DNA from: Anaeramoeba flamelloides | Taxonomy: Eukaryota; Metamonada; Anaeramoebidae | Assembly: GCA_027625915.1 (NCBI GenBank) | Contig: JANTQA010000047.1 | Coordinates: forward strand, 558,001 to 622,000 | DNA length: 64,000 bases | Reading direction: 5' to 3' | Shown here: positions 1 through 13,423 of the stretch, in pieces | How the letters are laid out: each line of letters starts with the position of its first letter | Position numbering within the stretch: the first letter of the stretch is position 1 | Made by a program: the position numbers and the translations under genes | The notes under the pieces: generated by a model | The model's input: only the letters and a program-made list of their open reading frames with translations | What the model was told of the DNA's origin: nothing | The model's database searches: none

Positions 1-3000
1 GTGATGGGGATGATAACGATGGATCTGAATATGATGTCCTTGCAAAATTTTATAATTCGAATGATGGCTCTGAGATTGGCGAACAATTTCTTGTTAACAA
101 TCACACAAACAATACCCAATATTTTTCAAAGGTAAGAGCAATTTTAAATGGAGAAAAGTTTGTTATTGCTTGGCAAAGTAACAACCAAGATGGATTTGAT
201 TATGGAATTTATCTCCAAATTTTTGATTCCAATGATGGAAGCAAAGTTGGTGCAGAAATTCTTGTGAACAATTTTACAAATAATGCACAGTCTGGTTCTA
301 GAATATGTTCAACTGGTGAAAATGGAGAAAGATTTGTTGTAACTTGGCATAGTTACAATCAGACATTTGAAGGATCTTTAAATGACATTTATGCCCAGAT
401 TTTTGATTCCAATACTGGAAACAAGATTGGCAGTGAATTTCTTGTCAATACCAATACAACTAATGATCAAATGAGATCTGACATTTGTTCAATTGGTGAA
501 AATGGAACAAAAATAGTAATAGTATGGGAGAGCTGGCAAGATGGATCAAAATGGGGAGTTTATGCCCAAATTTTCAATTCAGAAGACGGAAACAAGATTG
601 GCAATGAGTTCCTTGTTAAAGCCAATACAGGCGATCACCAAAGAGTACCTACAATCAGTTCAATTGGACAAAAGAACGAAAAATTTGTTATTAGTTGGTG
701 TAGTCGAATTGATGATGATAATTCTAGGTATGATATCCGTGCTCAGGTTTATGATTCCAATGACGGATCCAAAATTGGTGATGAATTTCAAGTTAACACT
801 GGGACAAAGAACCATCAAATCTGGCCAGCAATCAGTTCAATTGGTGAAAATAAAGAAAAATTTGTTATTACTTGGCAAAGTTATCTTTATGATTCATCTG
901 GTTATGGTATTTATGCTCAAATTTATGAATCAAATGAGATCTCCAAAATTGGTGGAGAATTTCGAGTCAATACTTACACAAGCAATAATCAAGATAGACC
1001 ACATATAAGTTCAATTGGCCAAAATCTCGAAAATTTTATAATTTCTTGGCAAAGCGAAGAGCAAGATGGAGATGGTGATGGAATATATGCACAAATTTTT
1101 ACAACAGATTTCATTTGCAATTGCAATAAAGGATCGTATAGCAATACAACCAATCCAGACTCATGTTTCCAATGCCCTCTTGGAACTTATCAAGCCGAAG
1201 TGGGGAAAACTGGATGCATGGAATGTCAAAGTGGGCAGTATCAAGATAAGGAAGGCCAAAGCAAGTGCCTAGATTGTGAGATTGGAACATATCAAGATTT
1301 GGAATCGCAAAGCGTGTGTAAAGCGTGTGGTAATGGAACCTATCAAAATTCAAAAGCACAAACAAAATGCCTATCATGTGGAATGGGGACTTATGGCAAT
1401 GATGATGGATTATCAGAGTGTAAACTTTGTCCAAAGGGAACATATCAAAATGATGAAGGGCAAACAGAATGTATCAAATGCCGAAATGGCACAATTAACC
1501 CTAACCAAGGCTCAACATCGATTGGCTCATGTATTGAATGTGAATTAGGCAGTTATCAAAATCAAGAAGGAGCATCTGAATGCCTCCAATGCCCTGAAGG
1601 AACCTATGGTAATGTTAAAGGAGCTGTTGGATGCCAAGAATGTTCTACAGGAAGCTATTCATATCAAATTGGCTCGACAGTTTGCTCATTTTGCACAACA
1701 GGAACATACCAAGACGAAAAAGGGATGATCAATTGTAAAACTTGTCCATTCAATGAATACCAAGATCAAGTGGGATCAAATGAATGCAATAACTGCCCAT
1801 CAAACAGCGAAACGCTATCCAAACAATCTGCTTCGATCAAAGAATGTTTTTGCATGATTGGGTATTATGGCAAACCAGGAGAAAATTGCAAAAAATGCCC
1901 TGATGAAGGGATTTGCAATGAATTCAATCAACACTACCCATACCCAAATTCGGGTTATTGGAGTTCAAATGATGATCCTTATGAATTAATCAAATGTTCA
2001 ATTGAAATTGCATGTCCAGGTTATGAGGTAGAGAAATGTAATGACACAGCTGGATACACTGGATCCAAATGCAGTGAATGTCTAAATGGATTTTATAAAC
2101 TGGAACATGAATGTGAAAAATGCCCATCAAACTCAAACCAAAGATTATTTTTAATTCTTTTGGTTTTTTTTTTCCTTTTACTTTTGTTGTTTTTTTGCCA
2201 AAAAAGGCAACTGCTTATTTTGGATCATTTACAATCAGTTTTAGTTTTTTCCAAATCTTGTTGATCATTTATCAATTAAATATCAATTGGCCAACACTAT
2301 TAAATGTCACTTTCAAAATGTTTCTCCCTTTTAATTTCAATTTGGATTTCTTGGCAACCGAATGCTCTTTTAGCTTTGATTATTTTCAAAAATGGTACAT
2401 TTTGCAATCAACACCACTAATTTTTCTATTCTTTTTTATTTTGGTTTATTGTTTAATCTTCATTCACTCAAAATTTATTCACAGATATAACATCAATGAA
2501 TTTATTTTAAATAAGTTGCCAATACTAATGTACAGACCAAGCAAAAAAACTGACCACTTTATTTTGTATTATATCCATTTGATCAAACACTATTTATTTG
2601 TTCCACTTTTCCAAAGTTATTCAAAAAAGGAATTAATCAAATTAAAAAGTATATTCATCAATGTTTATTTAACTTTATTAACTTTAATTTATTTGATTTT
2701 ATCACAAAAATGCCTAGAAATATTCAATTGCAAATATGATTCTTATTCTGAAAAATATATTTTTCAACCAGATGTCAAATATTATTGTTATGATGAAAAA
2801 TGGTATCAAATTCTTCCATTTGCAATCACTTCGATTGTTATATATATTGTTGGGATTCCCATTTTAATTATCTATTTGTTAATCAAAAATTCCAAAATTT
2901 TAACTGAAAAACAATTTGATATGAAATTTGGATTGCTGTGTTCAAGATACAACAAAAAATATTTTTTTTTGGGAAATTATCATAATGTTAAGAAAATTAT

Positions 3001-3738
3001 TTTTCATCATTATCATTCTCTTTTTATCTGACTCAACAACTTTACAATTAATCATTTTAATATTGATATTAATTTCATTTTTAATTTTGCAATTCAAATG
3101 TAAACCATATTTAGAAAAAAGACACAATTTTTTAGAAACAATTTTATTGGCAATTCCTCAATTAATTTTATTTTCTGGATTAATATTCTATTCTAATGAA
3201 TTCAATAATAATTCCTATTTATTGATATTAATCATTTTATTCTTCATAATTATTGGTTTATTATTTCTAACATTAATAACTTTTTCTGATATATATTATA
3301 AAATTCAAATGACAAAATTAAACAATTATATCAAAAAAAAAACAAAAAAAATCCAATGATAATACTACAGGAAATAACAAAATCTTAAATTCAAATTTTC
3401 AACATAAATTAATAATTTTTGATTTAATGAAAAGAAAAAATAAAAAAATAAAATTATTAATATTAATTTCATGGTATTCTGTTTTAACAAAATCAAAATC
3501 AAGAAAATTATTATTATTTATCAACCATCTAAATCTAATAATAACCAATAACACTAAATTAGAACAATTAAAAAAAAATAATCTCAGTTTATTTAAACAT
3601 TTATTTCTAAATGATCTTGTTTATAAATTTGCAAAATGGTACGATAAAAAAGCTACTTTACTTAATAAACTACAAATAAAATTATTAATAGAAAATTTTT
3701 ATCAATATCATAATAATTCTTTACAAAATAAAAATTAA
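1..3738 (+). pseudogene. Cys-rich repeat multi-TM protein, copy A (5' end outside window, frame-disrupted)
   Basis: The reading frame is already open at base 3 and runs to 2264. It encodes at least six ~53-residue repeats with the pattern (E)FLVNT.T..DQ..P.I.SIG...KFVI.W.S...YGIYAQIF (nt ~3-1110). These are followed by about 15 GCC2/GCC3-like units with C..C and G.YQ spacing (nt ~1110-2140) and by a C-terminal block of eight or so hydrophobic segments (nt ~2140-3330) with a Lys-rich tail. The architecture suggests a secreted-repeat ectodomain on a polytopic membrane protein, perhaps a receptor or adhesin; that function is inference. Against copy B (18649-22803) the frame is broken three times, each time in homopolymers: T/A runs near 2192-2206, the A/T run near 2953-2970, and the A run near 3343-3352. 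Nucleotide identity to copy B is very high and continues about 80 bp past the stop. Degeneration is likely, although homopolymer miscalls cannot be excluded. Confidence 0.7.
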
Positions 3739-5503
3739 AACAATTAATTTAAAATAAAAAATAAGTTTTATTTTATTCTCTTTTCTTAATAAAATTTTAA
3801 ATAATTTTTTTCATTATATATATATATATATATATCATATATATCATATACACGTGTCTTTCACATTTTACAATTATTAATGTTATCTCTATAATTATTT
3901 TGTATATTTTAACTCTTTTTTTATTTCTTTATTATTTATCTATTGAAAAAAAAAAATAAAATTTTTATTATTAATTATCAGTTAATAAATTAATAATTTA
4001 AAAATACTCATTTTTATATTAATTTTCTATATAATAAATTTATCTGAACAATCTCTCTATTAACTATTTCATTTCTAATTTAAATCTATTGACATTAACA
4101 ATAATATTTTGATATTCAGAGGATATCTTTAAATATTTCTATTACAAATTTTATCAATGATAATAATTATAAAACAATAGAAAATGAGATAATTAAAATA
4201 ATATTTTGAAAAAAAATTCTTAATTAATTCATAAAAAAAATAATCTTCTCTATTGAACAAAAATAAATAATTTATTATAAATAAACCTAATATTTTATTG
4301 TCTCTCTGAGAAAATTTTACGATATTTAAAGTTTTTTTTAGCTTCTCAAAATCAATTTTTATTGAATATCAAAAAATAATTTTGAATTTTACATCCTTCA
4401 TGAAATATTTTTTTTCAATATGAACCTTAGTATCATCTTCTTATTTTTATTACAAATTTATCTCATCTTCAAAATTTGATACCAAAAAAATTAATATTAT
4501 TTTCTGAAATATGTAAACAAATTTCTACATTTAAACAAAAAGACTCGGAATTGTAATCAATACATAAAGAAATACAGAAAAAAAAATAATTATAATCAAA
4601 AAAAAAAAATAAAATATTCAATGATAATTTCAAATTTGAAGAAAAAATTTTTTAATTTCAATACCAATTAATACTCAAAAAGAAAATTGATTTATAATTG
4701 GTTTGCACAAATAGAGTTAATTTATTATTTGGTCATATCTTATTAATCAACAATAAAGTTGTGTTTAAAGAAAAAGAATATTTATTTATTTTTTTATTTT
4801 AAAGTGAGAAGATTAATTTACACTTTAACCTTTTTTCTATGAAATTTAGAAAAATAGACTAAAAGTAAAGCTTTTAAATCTATTTGTTTGAAATGTAGGA
4901 AAATATTCTAATTTTATTTTGAATTTTGGAAATTAAAATAAAATTTAAGTATTTGCTTTTTTTGTTACAATTCAAAAAAAAAAAAAAAAAAAACAGACTT
5001 TCGATTTACCTGTTTAATTCTGTTTATCTGTCAAATCAAGTAATGTTCAAGATAAAACAGAAATATCCAAGAAGCCAATTGTTATCATTTCAAGAATTCA
5101 AAAGAATAACGAAAAATCCCATTATTTTGAATTCTGTAAAAGTGTTATTATGTTATTTTCTTTAGTTATTTCGAGAAGGGCGTAATAAAAGAAAATTTAT
5201 CAAATACAAAAAAAAAAGAAGAAAAAAAATTAAAATATCAATAAAAACTAATTTCATTTGTATAACCAGGTTAAAAACTATCCACTATGGTTATTTTTAA
5301 CAAAATTGAAAAATAAAAAATTGTGTTTGTATTTTCTTGGGTTTTCCATTTATTCGAAACGTAATAGAGCTTTTAAAATTAATTAGAAAAACTTAAGAAA
5401 ATCATTATTTGCCTTTCCAGAATTTAAAAGAATTAAGTAAAATCATTGAGATTTGTCTAAATGCTTTTGAATTCTAGAAAAGCGCTGATAGGTTTTTTTT
5501 AAT

Positions 5504-5550
5504 TTGGGAAATAAAAAGAGAATTTCAAAAATTCACTTTTTATTTCCCAA
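5504..5550. repeat. Hairpin with 15-nt arms
   Basis: A left arm at 5504-5518 is perfectly complementary to 5536-5550. Outside the arms the sequences continue as an A/T-run-plus-aggt/gcct pairing, so the palindrome is longer but imperfect. It resembles the hairpin at 6313-6388, and both are followed by a similar tatggtact-type stretch, suggesting two diverged copies of one small element. Confidence 0.5.
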
Positions 5551-6312
5551 TCAAAAAAAAAAAAAAGCCTGGCTACTTTATGGTACTCTAAGGCACTTAT
5601 GAACACATCCTACAGAATTCACAGGTCGGAACAATACCTGATAGAAATATTATCGTTATAGGTAAAAATTTCACAATCTGTGATTAATAATTGCTATTCA
5701 GCTGTCGTTTGATTTTTTTTATTTTGATAGAATAGTTTAACATTTTGATTTTGTCCAATTATTTTAAATATAAGAAAAAAAAAAAAAATACTAAAAACTG
5801 CCCCTCTTCATGAAACATTAGGTACCCGAATTTATATAGATATTTTATATATATATATATATAATTTACTATTTTCAGTATTTTTTATTTTCAATTTTAA
5901 GTTCATTAATTTTACTTAATTATCTTATGTTTGCTATCACTATAAGCTTTGAGAAAAAATTCCAGAGGAGAAAAAGAAATTTCAAACTTTTTGCTAGTCA
6001 TATTAAAGAGTTTCGGTGTATTTTTTCTAAGAATAACTTTTTCATATAGTGTTTTATCTAGAATTTTTGACAATTTTGTTTTACATTTGATCCTTATAAA
6101 TTTATATCTATTACAGTATCATATGAAATGTATTATGTTTTTGCAATATTGGGTACAATAATCACATTTTTTATAATTTTCCTTTTTAAAATGTATTGTA
6201 GAAGTGTCATTAGTATTTATTCTTAGATTTTCTGTTTATTTTGAAAATGTAATGGTTTTTGTTAGCTTTTTTTGAGTTTTCTATTTATTTATAAAATCAA
6301 TAGATTTTTGTT

Positions 6313-6388
6313 AGGTTTTTTTTACTTTTTGAAATAAAACAAAATTTTATTAAAATTTTCTCTTTATTTCAAAAAGTAAAAAAAACCT
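6313..6388. repeat. Hairpin with perfect 26-nt arms
   Basis: Bases 6313-6338 are the exact reverse complement of 6363-6388, with a 24-nt A+T loop. The arm begins aggtttttttta, like the outer part of the 5504-5550 hairpin. It is probably a small fold-back element or a MITE remnant; no coding content. Confidence 0.6.
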
Positions 6389-7425
6389 ATAACACTTCAC
6401 AAATTAAAGAGTAAACCTCAAGAAAACCTCTTCAGACTTCTTTTTCTATTTGATATCAAAAGACAATTCAAGAAATTTAGTTATTGTTTCATAAATTAAA
6501 GAAAAACATAGGCATTCTATGGTACTTAGGCTCATTTGGTCGTACTCTCCAGCACTCTGTAACACTTGGTAGATTTTTACATATTTGCTATTGATATGTA
6601 GAAAAACTTATTAATTTTTCATAATTTCTAAATTTTGGTTCAGAATTTTCAATTCAAAATCACCAGTATTATTATCATTAATCTATTACAAGATAAATAA
6701 TGATTCGTTGGTGTCAATAATACTCAAGATTGAATAGTTTAGTTGTTTTGAAGTTGAATTAATTCTTTAATCCAAATTTTTTGATTTTTTTTTGAGGCAT
6801 AATTATATTGACTATATGTTTATTCAAGATCTTTGTAATTCTGTACTCTAATAATTTAGGGTAATAGTGAATTTTTCATTTTATTTTTTGTTATTTTTGA
6901 TAACTATGTTGGATGCTTGAAAAGGTTATAATTTTCAAAAAATGGTATGGCAAAACTAATTTTTAAAATTGAGATTCTCCTCTTGATTTTTAATAACTGT
7001 TTATCATTTTTGTTTTAAAAAATTGATATCTTAAAAAGATGTTTTTATTCATCTAACTTAAGTGTTTTGGGTGACAATAGGGGGGGGAGGAGATAACTTT
7101 GTAAATGTATTTTAACAAACGAAGCCAAAGCAAAACGAAAAAACTTTTTTAAAAATTAAATTAAAGGAATTGTATTCTCCAAATCAAAAAAAAAATGTTA
7201 CAAAAGACTCTACACTTAAAAAAAAATGAAAAATCAGTAAAAAAATTTCAAGATTGATTCAGAATTATTTTGGCGGTTCAATTTAAATCTGGTAAATAAA
7301 TTAATTATGAAATCTACTGTGATTAAAATAATGTGTACAAAACCTCTCTAATCCGTGTTTCGAAATAAAATATCTGCTTTTTTTTTCTTCTTGTTCCAAT
7401 GCAACATTGAATGAACTACTCAATA

Positions 7426-7466
<41 letters not shown>

Positions 7467-8009
7467 CAAATCAATTTTTGAAAGTAAAAAACTTGATATT
7501 TTCAGTTAAAATTTAAATTATGAATGCAACAGTTGAAATTTTTTTCTTAATTTTATCAATTTAATTTTTATTTTGATTAGGATAAATTTTCTTTTAAAAT
7601 TAACTCTTTTTTTTTAGATAAATTTTGCAAGTTGATCATTTATTTATATAATTTCCTTTTAAATTATAGAACTTTAAAAAACCAGTACCATATTTAATTC
7701 GTGTTTATTGTTGGTTTCTTTGATTGGTTGATGTATAGATCGATTTAAACAAAAAAAAAAAAAAACTCGCTTTTTATTAGGAACAATGGATTAAACTTTT
7801 CTGTACGCTTTATTTTAATAACAGTAACAAAGGAATCCATTAAATATTTTTTTTATAATATTGGGATTTAAAAGTGTTCTAGTTTCTTAAAGGAAACTAA
7901 GAATGAGATGAATTAAATGAAAATATGGAATTAAAATTCATTTTGGGAAAATCTTTAGAAATAGAAAGTAATTCATTTCTCAAACTTTTTACAAACGAAA
8001 GTATTTCTA

Positions 8010-8207
8010 CAGTCAGTTTCACTTTTAAGGCACAAACTTTCAACGAAATTTAAGGCACAAAAAAATCTCAAATTAAGGCACAATTTTTTGGAATTTTAAT
8101 TTTCACAAATTATTTTACTAGAATTTGAATTTTGTGCCTTAATTTGAGATTTTTTTTTGTGCCTTAAATTTCGTAGATTGTTTGTGTCTTAAAAGTGAAA
8201 CTGACTG
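8010..8207. mobile_element. Palindromic TA-flanked MITE, copy 1 (isolated)
   Basis: This 198-bp element begins CAGTCAGTTTCACTTTTAAG and ends in the inverted form, flanked by TA on both sides (8008-8009 and 8208-8209). Nearly the whole element is a terminal inverted repeat around a short A+T centre. It belongs to the family clustered at 41-47.5 kb. TA target duplication and CAGT ends are typical of Tc1/mariner/pogo-type MITEs. Confidence 0.9.
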
Positions 8208-8478
8208 TAAAGAAAAATTAAGAATAAAAATAGAGCAGTGAAAAAAATACCCAACATGAAAAAAATCCCGGACAAGTTTTTTAATTGTGAATATTAGTAA
8301 AATTATTGTGTAATTTCATTTATTTACAATCAAATTCCTTTTTTTAAGAATCGAACCTTTTTCAATTATAACTCACCCACTTATTAGAATGATGATTAAT
8401 GAAATCACACTTGTTCAAAACACCATTCAATCAATCAAAAAACCAGAAGAAAAATTATCATTTTCCAAACTCTAGTAA

Positions 8479-9145
8479 ACCTCAATAAAACTGGATTGTT
8501 TTTCAAAAAAAGTTAATAAACATATATTAAAAAGAAAAGCCAAATTCATTCAGAAAATATCAGAATTGAATCTTAAATATTTATCACAGGAACTCAAGCT
8601 TCCAGATATTCCAAATATTAATTGGAAGTTCACATCCTCGCTTCAACTCAAAAATCAATTTAAAAATTATTATATTCAATTAATACAGGATAAGATCGAT
8701 AAAAGCCAAAACAGGGAGAATTGGAAATTGAAAAAATATTTAAAAATGACAAATTTTCCAAACAACTTTTGGGAAAAACAAGATTACTTACAGTGGAAAT
8801 CTTCATCTACTCTTTTCAAATTTAAATCTTTCACAAATGGATTGAAAAGGTATTCTTATCACTTGGACAAACCTGACTCGTCTAAAGATTGCCATTGTAA
8901 AAATGATCAAGACGAAACAATAGATCATTTTATCTGGGATTGCCCCAAATACAAAAAAAAGCAGAAGTATTTGGAAGGCCAAATTAGGAGAATTAAAATC
9001 TATTAATAGAACTAATCTATTTAATCAAAAGGACACATATCTAATATTCAGATTAATGAACAACAAAAGAAATTTATGAGATTTCAATGGAATTCTTTCT
9101 TAAAAATTTGAAAATTAGAGCAATAATTAATCAGAATTCACAACA
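8479..9145 (+). mobile_element. 3' remnant of a non-LTR retrotransposon (LINE)
   Basis: An open segment at about 8479-9005 encodes a basic, Trp-containing protein end. It carries a zinc-knuckle-like motif C.C...(D)ETIDHF.WDCPKYKKK, matching the C-terminal C.C..(E)T..H....C..Y pattern that follows the reverse transcriptase in many LINEs. Further similar coding sense continues to about 9145, but only after changes of frame, ending in a segment like RAIINQNSQQ. No reverse transcriptase or endonuclease core is present, so this is a 5'-truncated, decayed copy. A C/T-rich tract follows (9160-9290). Confidence 0.6.
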
Positions 9146-9159
9146 ATAATTTCTTTCCT

Positions 9160-9290
9160 AAACCCTCCCTCTCCAACTCGTTTCATCCTCTTCTCTCTCT
9201 CTCTCTCTTTTTTTTTTTCTTATCTTTATTCTTTCTTTTCTTCTCTTTTATTCTTATTCTCTTCTTTCTTTTTACTTTTTATATTTTTCT
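9160..9290. repeat. Pyrimidine-rich tract with (CT)n
   Basis: A strongly strand-biased C/T tract including a short CT microsatellite lies directly 3' of the LINE remnant. It may be that element's 3' UTR or tail, or independent low-complexity sequence. Confidence 0.5.
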
Positions 9291-10080
9291 TCTACGAGGA
9301 CTGTTCTGAAATGATCAAACTTTTCTCTTCAGATGTTGTAAAAATAATCCATATCTTCTTGATTTGGGTATACAATTTTTTTACAGTATTCATTTGAAGT
9401 TCATTTTCTCAACAAAACTCCTCTTTTACAAGGCGACAAATCATTCGATTTTTCCTCCCCATAAATAAACATCATCATCAAAGTTAATAAACATATGGCT
9501 ATCAAACAATTACTCGAGTATTCTAGAGACACCTTACTTTGATGGACTTTAGGTAAGTTTATTACTAATCTTATAAAAAAATTGGTTATTTATAATAAGG
9601 ATTTCATTGAAATTAGACAAAAATTTTACTAATACTCACAATTAAAAATCTTTATATGGGATTTTTTTCATGTCTGGTATTTTTTTCCCTACTATAAATG
9701 AATAATAAGTGTTGTATCAAATTTTACAGATAAGATCAAGAAATATATGATTTTTATTTATACTTTCTTGACAAAATTTTATAATTTTTTGATTTCCATT
9801 TTTTAATTGTTATGAAAATTATTATATTAGGATATCTGCCACCCTCACATATTTATTAAAATATTAATTTACTTGGTTTTAGAAATAAACTGAAGAATTC
9901 AGTTTCAAATAATCTGTGTAACTTAAAATTGATAAAAAGTACATAAACCCTTAACTAATAAAAAGAAAATTTAAGATACTCCAACACTGTATCCCTTTAT
10001 TAAGAAACATGAAAATAAAATTGACAAATAATCAGCGATTTTCACATATAAAAAATGACTATACCAAGGAAAATTTTCGA
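9291..10080. other. Noncoding, nothing recognised
   Basis: A+T-rich sequence with no ORF, repeat or RNA signature that I can support. Confidence 0.5.
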
Positions 10081-10084
10081 CAAA

Positions 10085-10480
10085 CAATCCTAACTTTAAA
10101 AAAATCACATTGTCTATGAGTTTTGGGTTTGGGGGACTTTTATTGTTATGTGGTGTCCAAAACCCTGAATAATTCTGATAAATATAATTTTTTTTTTTTT
10201 TTTTTTTTTTTGGATTGAAGTGCGCAACATCATTTATCAAGGAGATCATCTACTCTATTTGTGTTTTGAACAGAATTCCCATTACAAAATCGTCGGATCG
10301 ATTGGTATATTTTTGTTTGGCCATTCTTTTTTTGTTAGTCTTGTATCCCAGAAAAAAAAAAAATTAGTTCGTTGAAATACAAATTGGGATGGGGGTTATG
10401 TGGGAAAGGTTTTGTGGAATTTTGTATGAAAGGATCTTTGGAAAAATAATTTTGAAAAATTAGTCAATTTTTATCAGAAT
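10085..10480 (+). pseudogene. Decayed coding fragment, possibly RCC1-like
   Basis: The region is less A+T-biased than its surroundings. It contains short protein-like stretches such as GLGDFYC and VRNIIYQGDHLLYLC, which resemble the G.GD and V..I..G..H...L pattern of RCC1 repeats. The 3' part (about 10381-10475) is clearly homologous to 14672-14770, sharing an aaaggttttgtggaatttt core. No single open frame joins the pieces. The family call is a weak inference; the homology between the two places is visible directly. Confidence 0.25.
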
Positions 10481-12511
10481 TTATTAATAAATATTTTTTT
10501 TTTTTTCAATGAAAAAAAGATTTTTCATTTGAGGTTTTTGGTGAAATCTCATACATTATCAATTAAATTTTCAAGACTTTTTGTAAATTTGATCTCAATT
10601 AATAAAATAATAAATTATGATTATAGTTGTATTTAAAATTTTATAACAGGGGACACTTTTCACTTTCGTTTTTCATATTTTTTTTTACTAATTGGGTTTT
10701 CAAGATTGTAGGGTGTAATTTGTGATCTCTATTTGAAAAAGGAAATTGATATTACATAATTTTTTCCCACTTATATTTCACAAACCAGTTTTAACAATTA
10801 ATTTTCCTTTGGGAATAGGAGCCTTTGAGGTTTTTTATCAATTCTTTCGAGATGTTGTTATTTTTGGAAAGCTGATTGAAAATATTGATCTTTAAATTTT
10901 TCAATACATAGTATGTGTGATTTCTACAAGGGAATTACACTCAAAGAAGGAATGGTATTAATCAAAAAATTAATTTTTTAATCTGTAATTTTTCATCTTT
11001 TGCAGTTTGTTTAATAACCTGTGTTGTCATCCTTTTTTGTGTTATAAAATATTTTGGTATTGTTTTTTGAAAATAAAAGTTTTTTTTTAAATGTTTTTAA
11101 TTTTTCAATAGATGTTGTTTTTAGGTTTTTATTTTGTGTTCAATAAAAAAATACAGTCCAGTATAACTATACTTTCAAATTAATCAATATTTAAATAGAT
11201 CATATCATCCAAATTTTTTTCTAAAACCTTCAAGACCAATCTCCTCATAAATGAGATCTAATTCAACAAAATTTGAACAAACCAACACCAAAATCTACAA
11301 TAACCAAATCTTTCAATTTGAATAAATACAAATTCAAAACAATAAAAAGATATAAAGAATTTCTTAAAAACATTTGTGCCTGAATCTCAATATGAGGGAA
11401 AATGTTAAATAAATTTTTCCAAGTTTTTTTTGAAAAAAAAAACGAAAAAAAATTAATTTTCAATTTTCAATTTTCCTTTAAGGGACTAGCAACTCTTATT
11501 TATTTTTTTTTCCGAAATGTAATAGAGTAATTATTTACATAAAGATACAATTAAACCCAATAAAAAAGTTCGTTTATCAACTTTAGAGAAATTGATTATC
11601 ATTTTTAAAAGATTCATTTTTCCAATGAAATTTTCAGTCAAAAGATCTGATCCTTTTTTGTTGGGTTTTGGGATCCAAATTTAGAAAAAAAAAATCTGCA
11701 AAACAATCTAATTTTGAAGAAATCTCACTTTTAGTAATTTCTGAGAGTCTTTATAAACAAACAACAGTTAAATTTAATCTTATTTTAAAAATACAATAAA
11801 AATAAATCAAATAACGAATCCTTGAAGATCAGAAAAAATTGATCAATTATTTTATTCACCAATATTTATTAAATTTCTTGAAATTTAAAATACTTTCAAT
11901 ATCCTTTTTTAAATACCAAGGGTATAAACAAGTAACTGTTTGTATTAAAATCAGTTATTTGATATTTATCTATTATTTTTTTTTTTTAATAGAAATATGT
12001 ATATGAATTTGTTTTATTTGTTTGAAAATCTTTAAACAATTGACAAATAATTGTTAATCATATTTATACATTTAATCCTTTGGTAATTAATTACTCACTG
12101 AAAAGATTAAGATTGGGTTATTAATAATTGATTATAAATAATCAAATTAAAAAGTTTTTCTCTAAATGATAAGTTGAATTTCTCAGGTTTTAAAAAAGTA
12201 TTTTGTGAGAATTTTTAATTTGATTGTTTGGTTCTTTTTCTCATATTTTTTTATTTGATATTGAAAAAATAAATGATTTGAAACTGTTCTTTGAATCAAA
12301 AAATTATTTTTTTCAAGTTTAAAATAATTATTGAATTTTTTTTGAAATTAAGTAGATCTTTTAAACTTAGTTATTTTAGAACTTAGTGGTTTCATTTTTA
12401 ACGGGTATTTTTGTACACTTCATTTACAGATAATAAGATTTCAATCTTCTTTCAAAGAAAATAATTTTTTTTAAATAATTCAGAAATATGTTGAAATTTG
12501 AATTTTTCTTA
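10481..12511. other. Noncoding, nothing recognised
   Basis: A+T-rich. The ORFs here are low-complexity chance frames, and no repeat or RNA signature was recognised. Confidence 0.5.
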
Positions 12512-12971
12512 ACTGTTGAGAGAAAAATGTTTGACACAGAAAAATGGTTGGACACCATTTTTAATTTGGTAAATTAGTAAAATTGAAAATCAAATCCTAT
12601 TGATAACTAGGTGACTTTTATATAAATCCAGGTTTAAAGGTGTTCCAAGTTCATTAATCTGTAGTTTGTGTAGAATACTCATTTGAATCGTTGATAACTA
12701 AAGTAGATCATGCTCTTTTAACAAAAATCCAAGTTTTAGTAAAGTTTACTATCAATTCTGAAAATGGTAATTTTTAAACTTGCTTTAGGCTATAAGAGCT
12801 AAGCTTTTGAAAAAGTAGAATCACATTAATTGTTATTCTAATAAGTATATTATTGTTATTTTCTTTAGTTATTTCACAAACCATTGAAATTAAAAATCAT
12901 TTTCAGTAATGTTCCCAATTAAAATTGCTTTCCAACCATTTTTCTGTGTCAAACATTTTTCTCTCAACAGT
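12512..12971. repeat. Fold-back element with perfect 41-bp inverted arms
   Basis: Bases 12512-12552 and 12931-12971 are exact reverse complements (41 of 41). Homology continues inward for about 20 bp with mismatches. The ~380-bp interior has no convincing ORF. Perfect arms in otherwise drifting DNA suggest a recent MITE or fold-back insertion. Element termini and target duplication could not be defined. Confidence 0.7.
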
Positions 12972-13423
12972 AAAATCGGAAAAATGGATGTCTTTTTAAA
13001 AACAATAAATTCATTTCGGAAAATGGTATTAAAAGTAAGTTTGGTTGTTGTATTTGGAGTAACCAGATTTTTACTCAGTTTTTCAATTTCAAGATGCGGT
13101 AATTTTTTTTTGAATTTGCTGTTGGATTTACTTGGAGTTTTTTTTTAGTTTGCTAGTCCCTTAAATCAATCCTCTTCAATTAGTATCTGTTAATTGACTG
13201 ACTTTATTTATTTCTTCCATTCTTTTTTGGGCTAAACTGGATGAGATCAGAATCCTCAGTGAAGAAATATTTCATATCGAATCGAACAGTTAATAAGCCA
13301 ATATAGTATTTGATTAAAATTAGACATGAACATGCTCAATGACCAAATTATTTAAAAATCAATTCTTTTTCAAACAATTTTCTTATTGAGGGCAAATTAA
13401 ACATCTAAAAAGATCAATTTTCA

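Larger units (their letters stand above)
3739..8007. other. A+T-rich noncoding region
   Basis: I see no convincing coding region here; the short ORFs are Phe/Lys/Ile-rich chance frames. The stretch holds TA microsatellites (about 3821-3845, 5846-5866 and 7424-7462), two hairpin repeats (listed separately) and a diverged copy of a fold-back arm near 4395-4490 that resembles 57124-57229. Confidence 0.6.

Noticed and set aside
541-1548. Several overlapping ORFs in other frames of copy A (541-1008, 1066-1272, 1111-1443, 1276-1548)
   Set aside because: They are shadows of the repeat-rich coding frame; equivalent shadows occur at the same relative places in copy B.
12909-13148. 79-codon ORF overlapping the right arm of the fold-back
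   Set aside because: Its first third is the inverted repeat itself and the rest is Phe/Leu-rich; no coding evidence.
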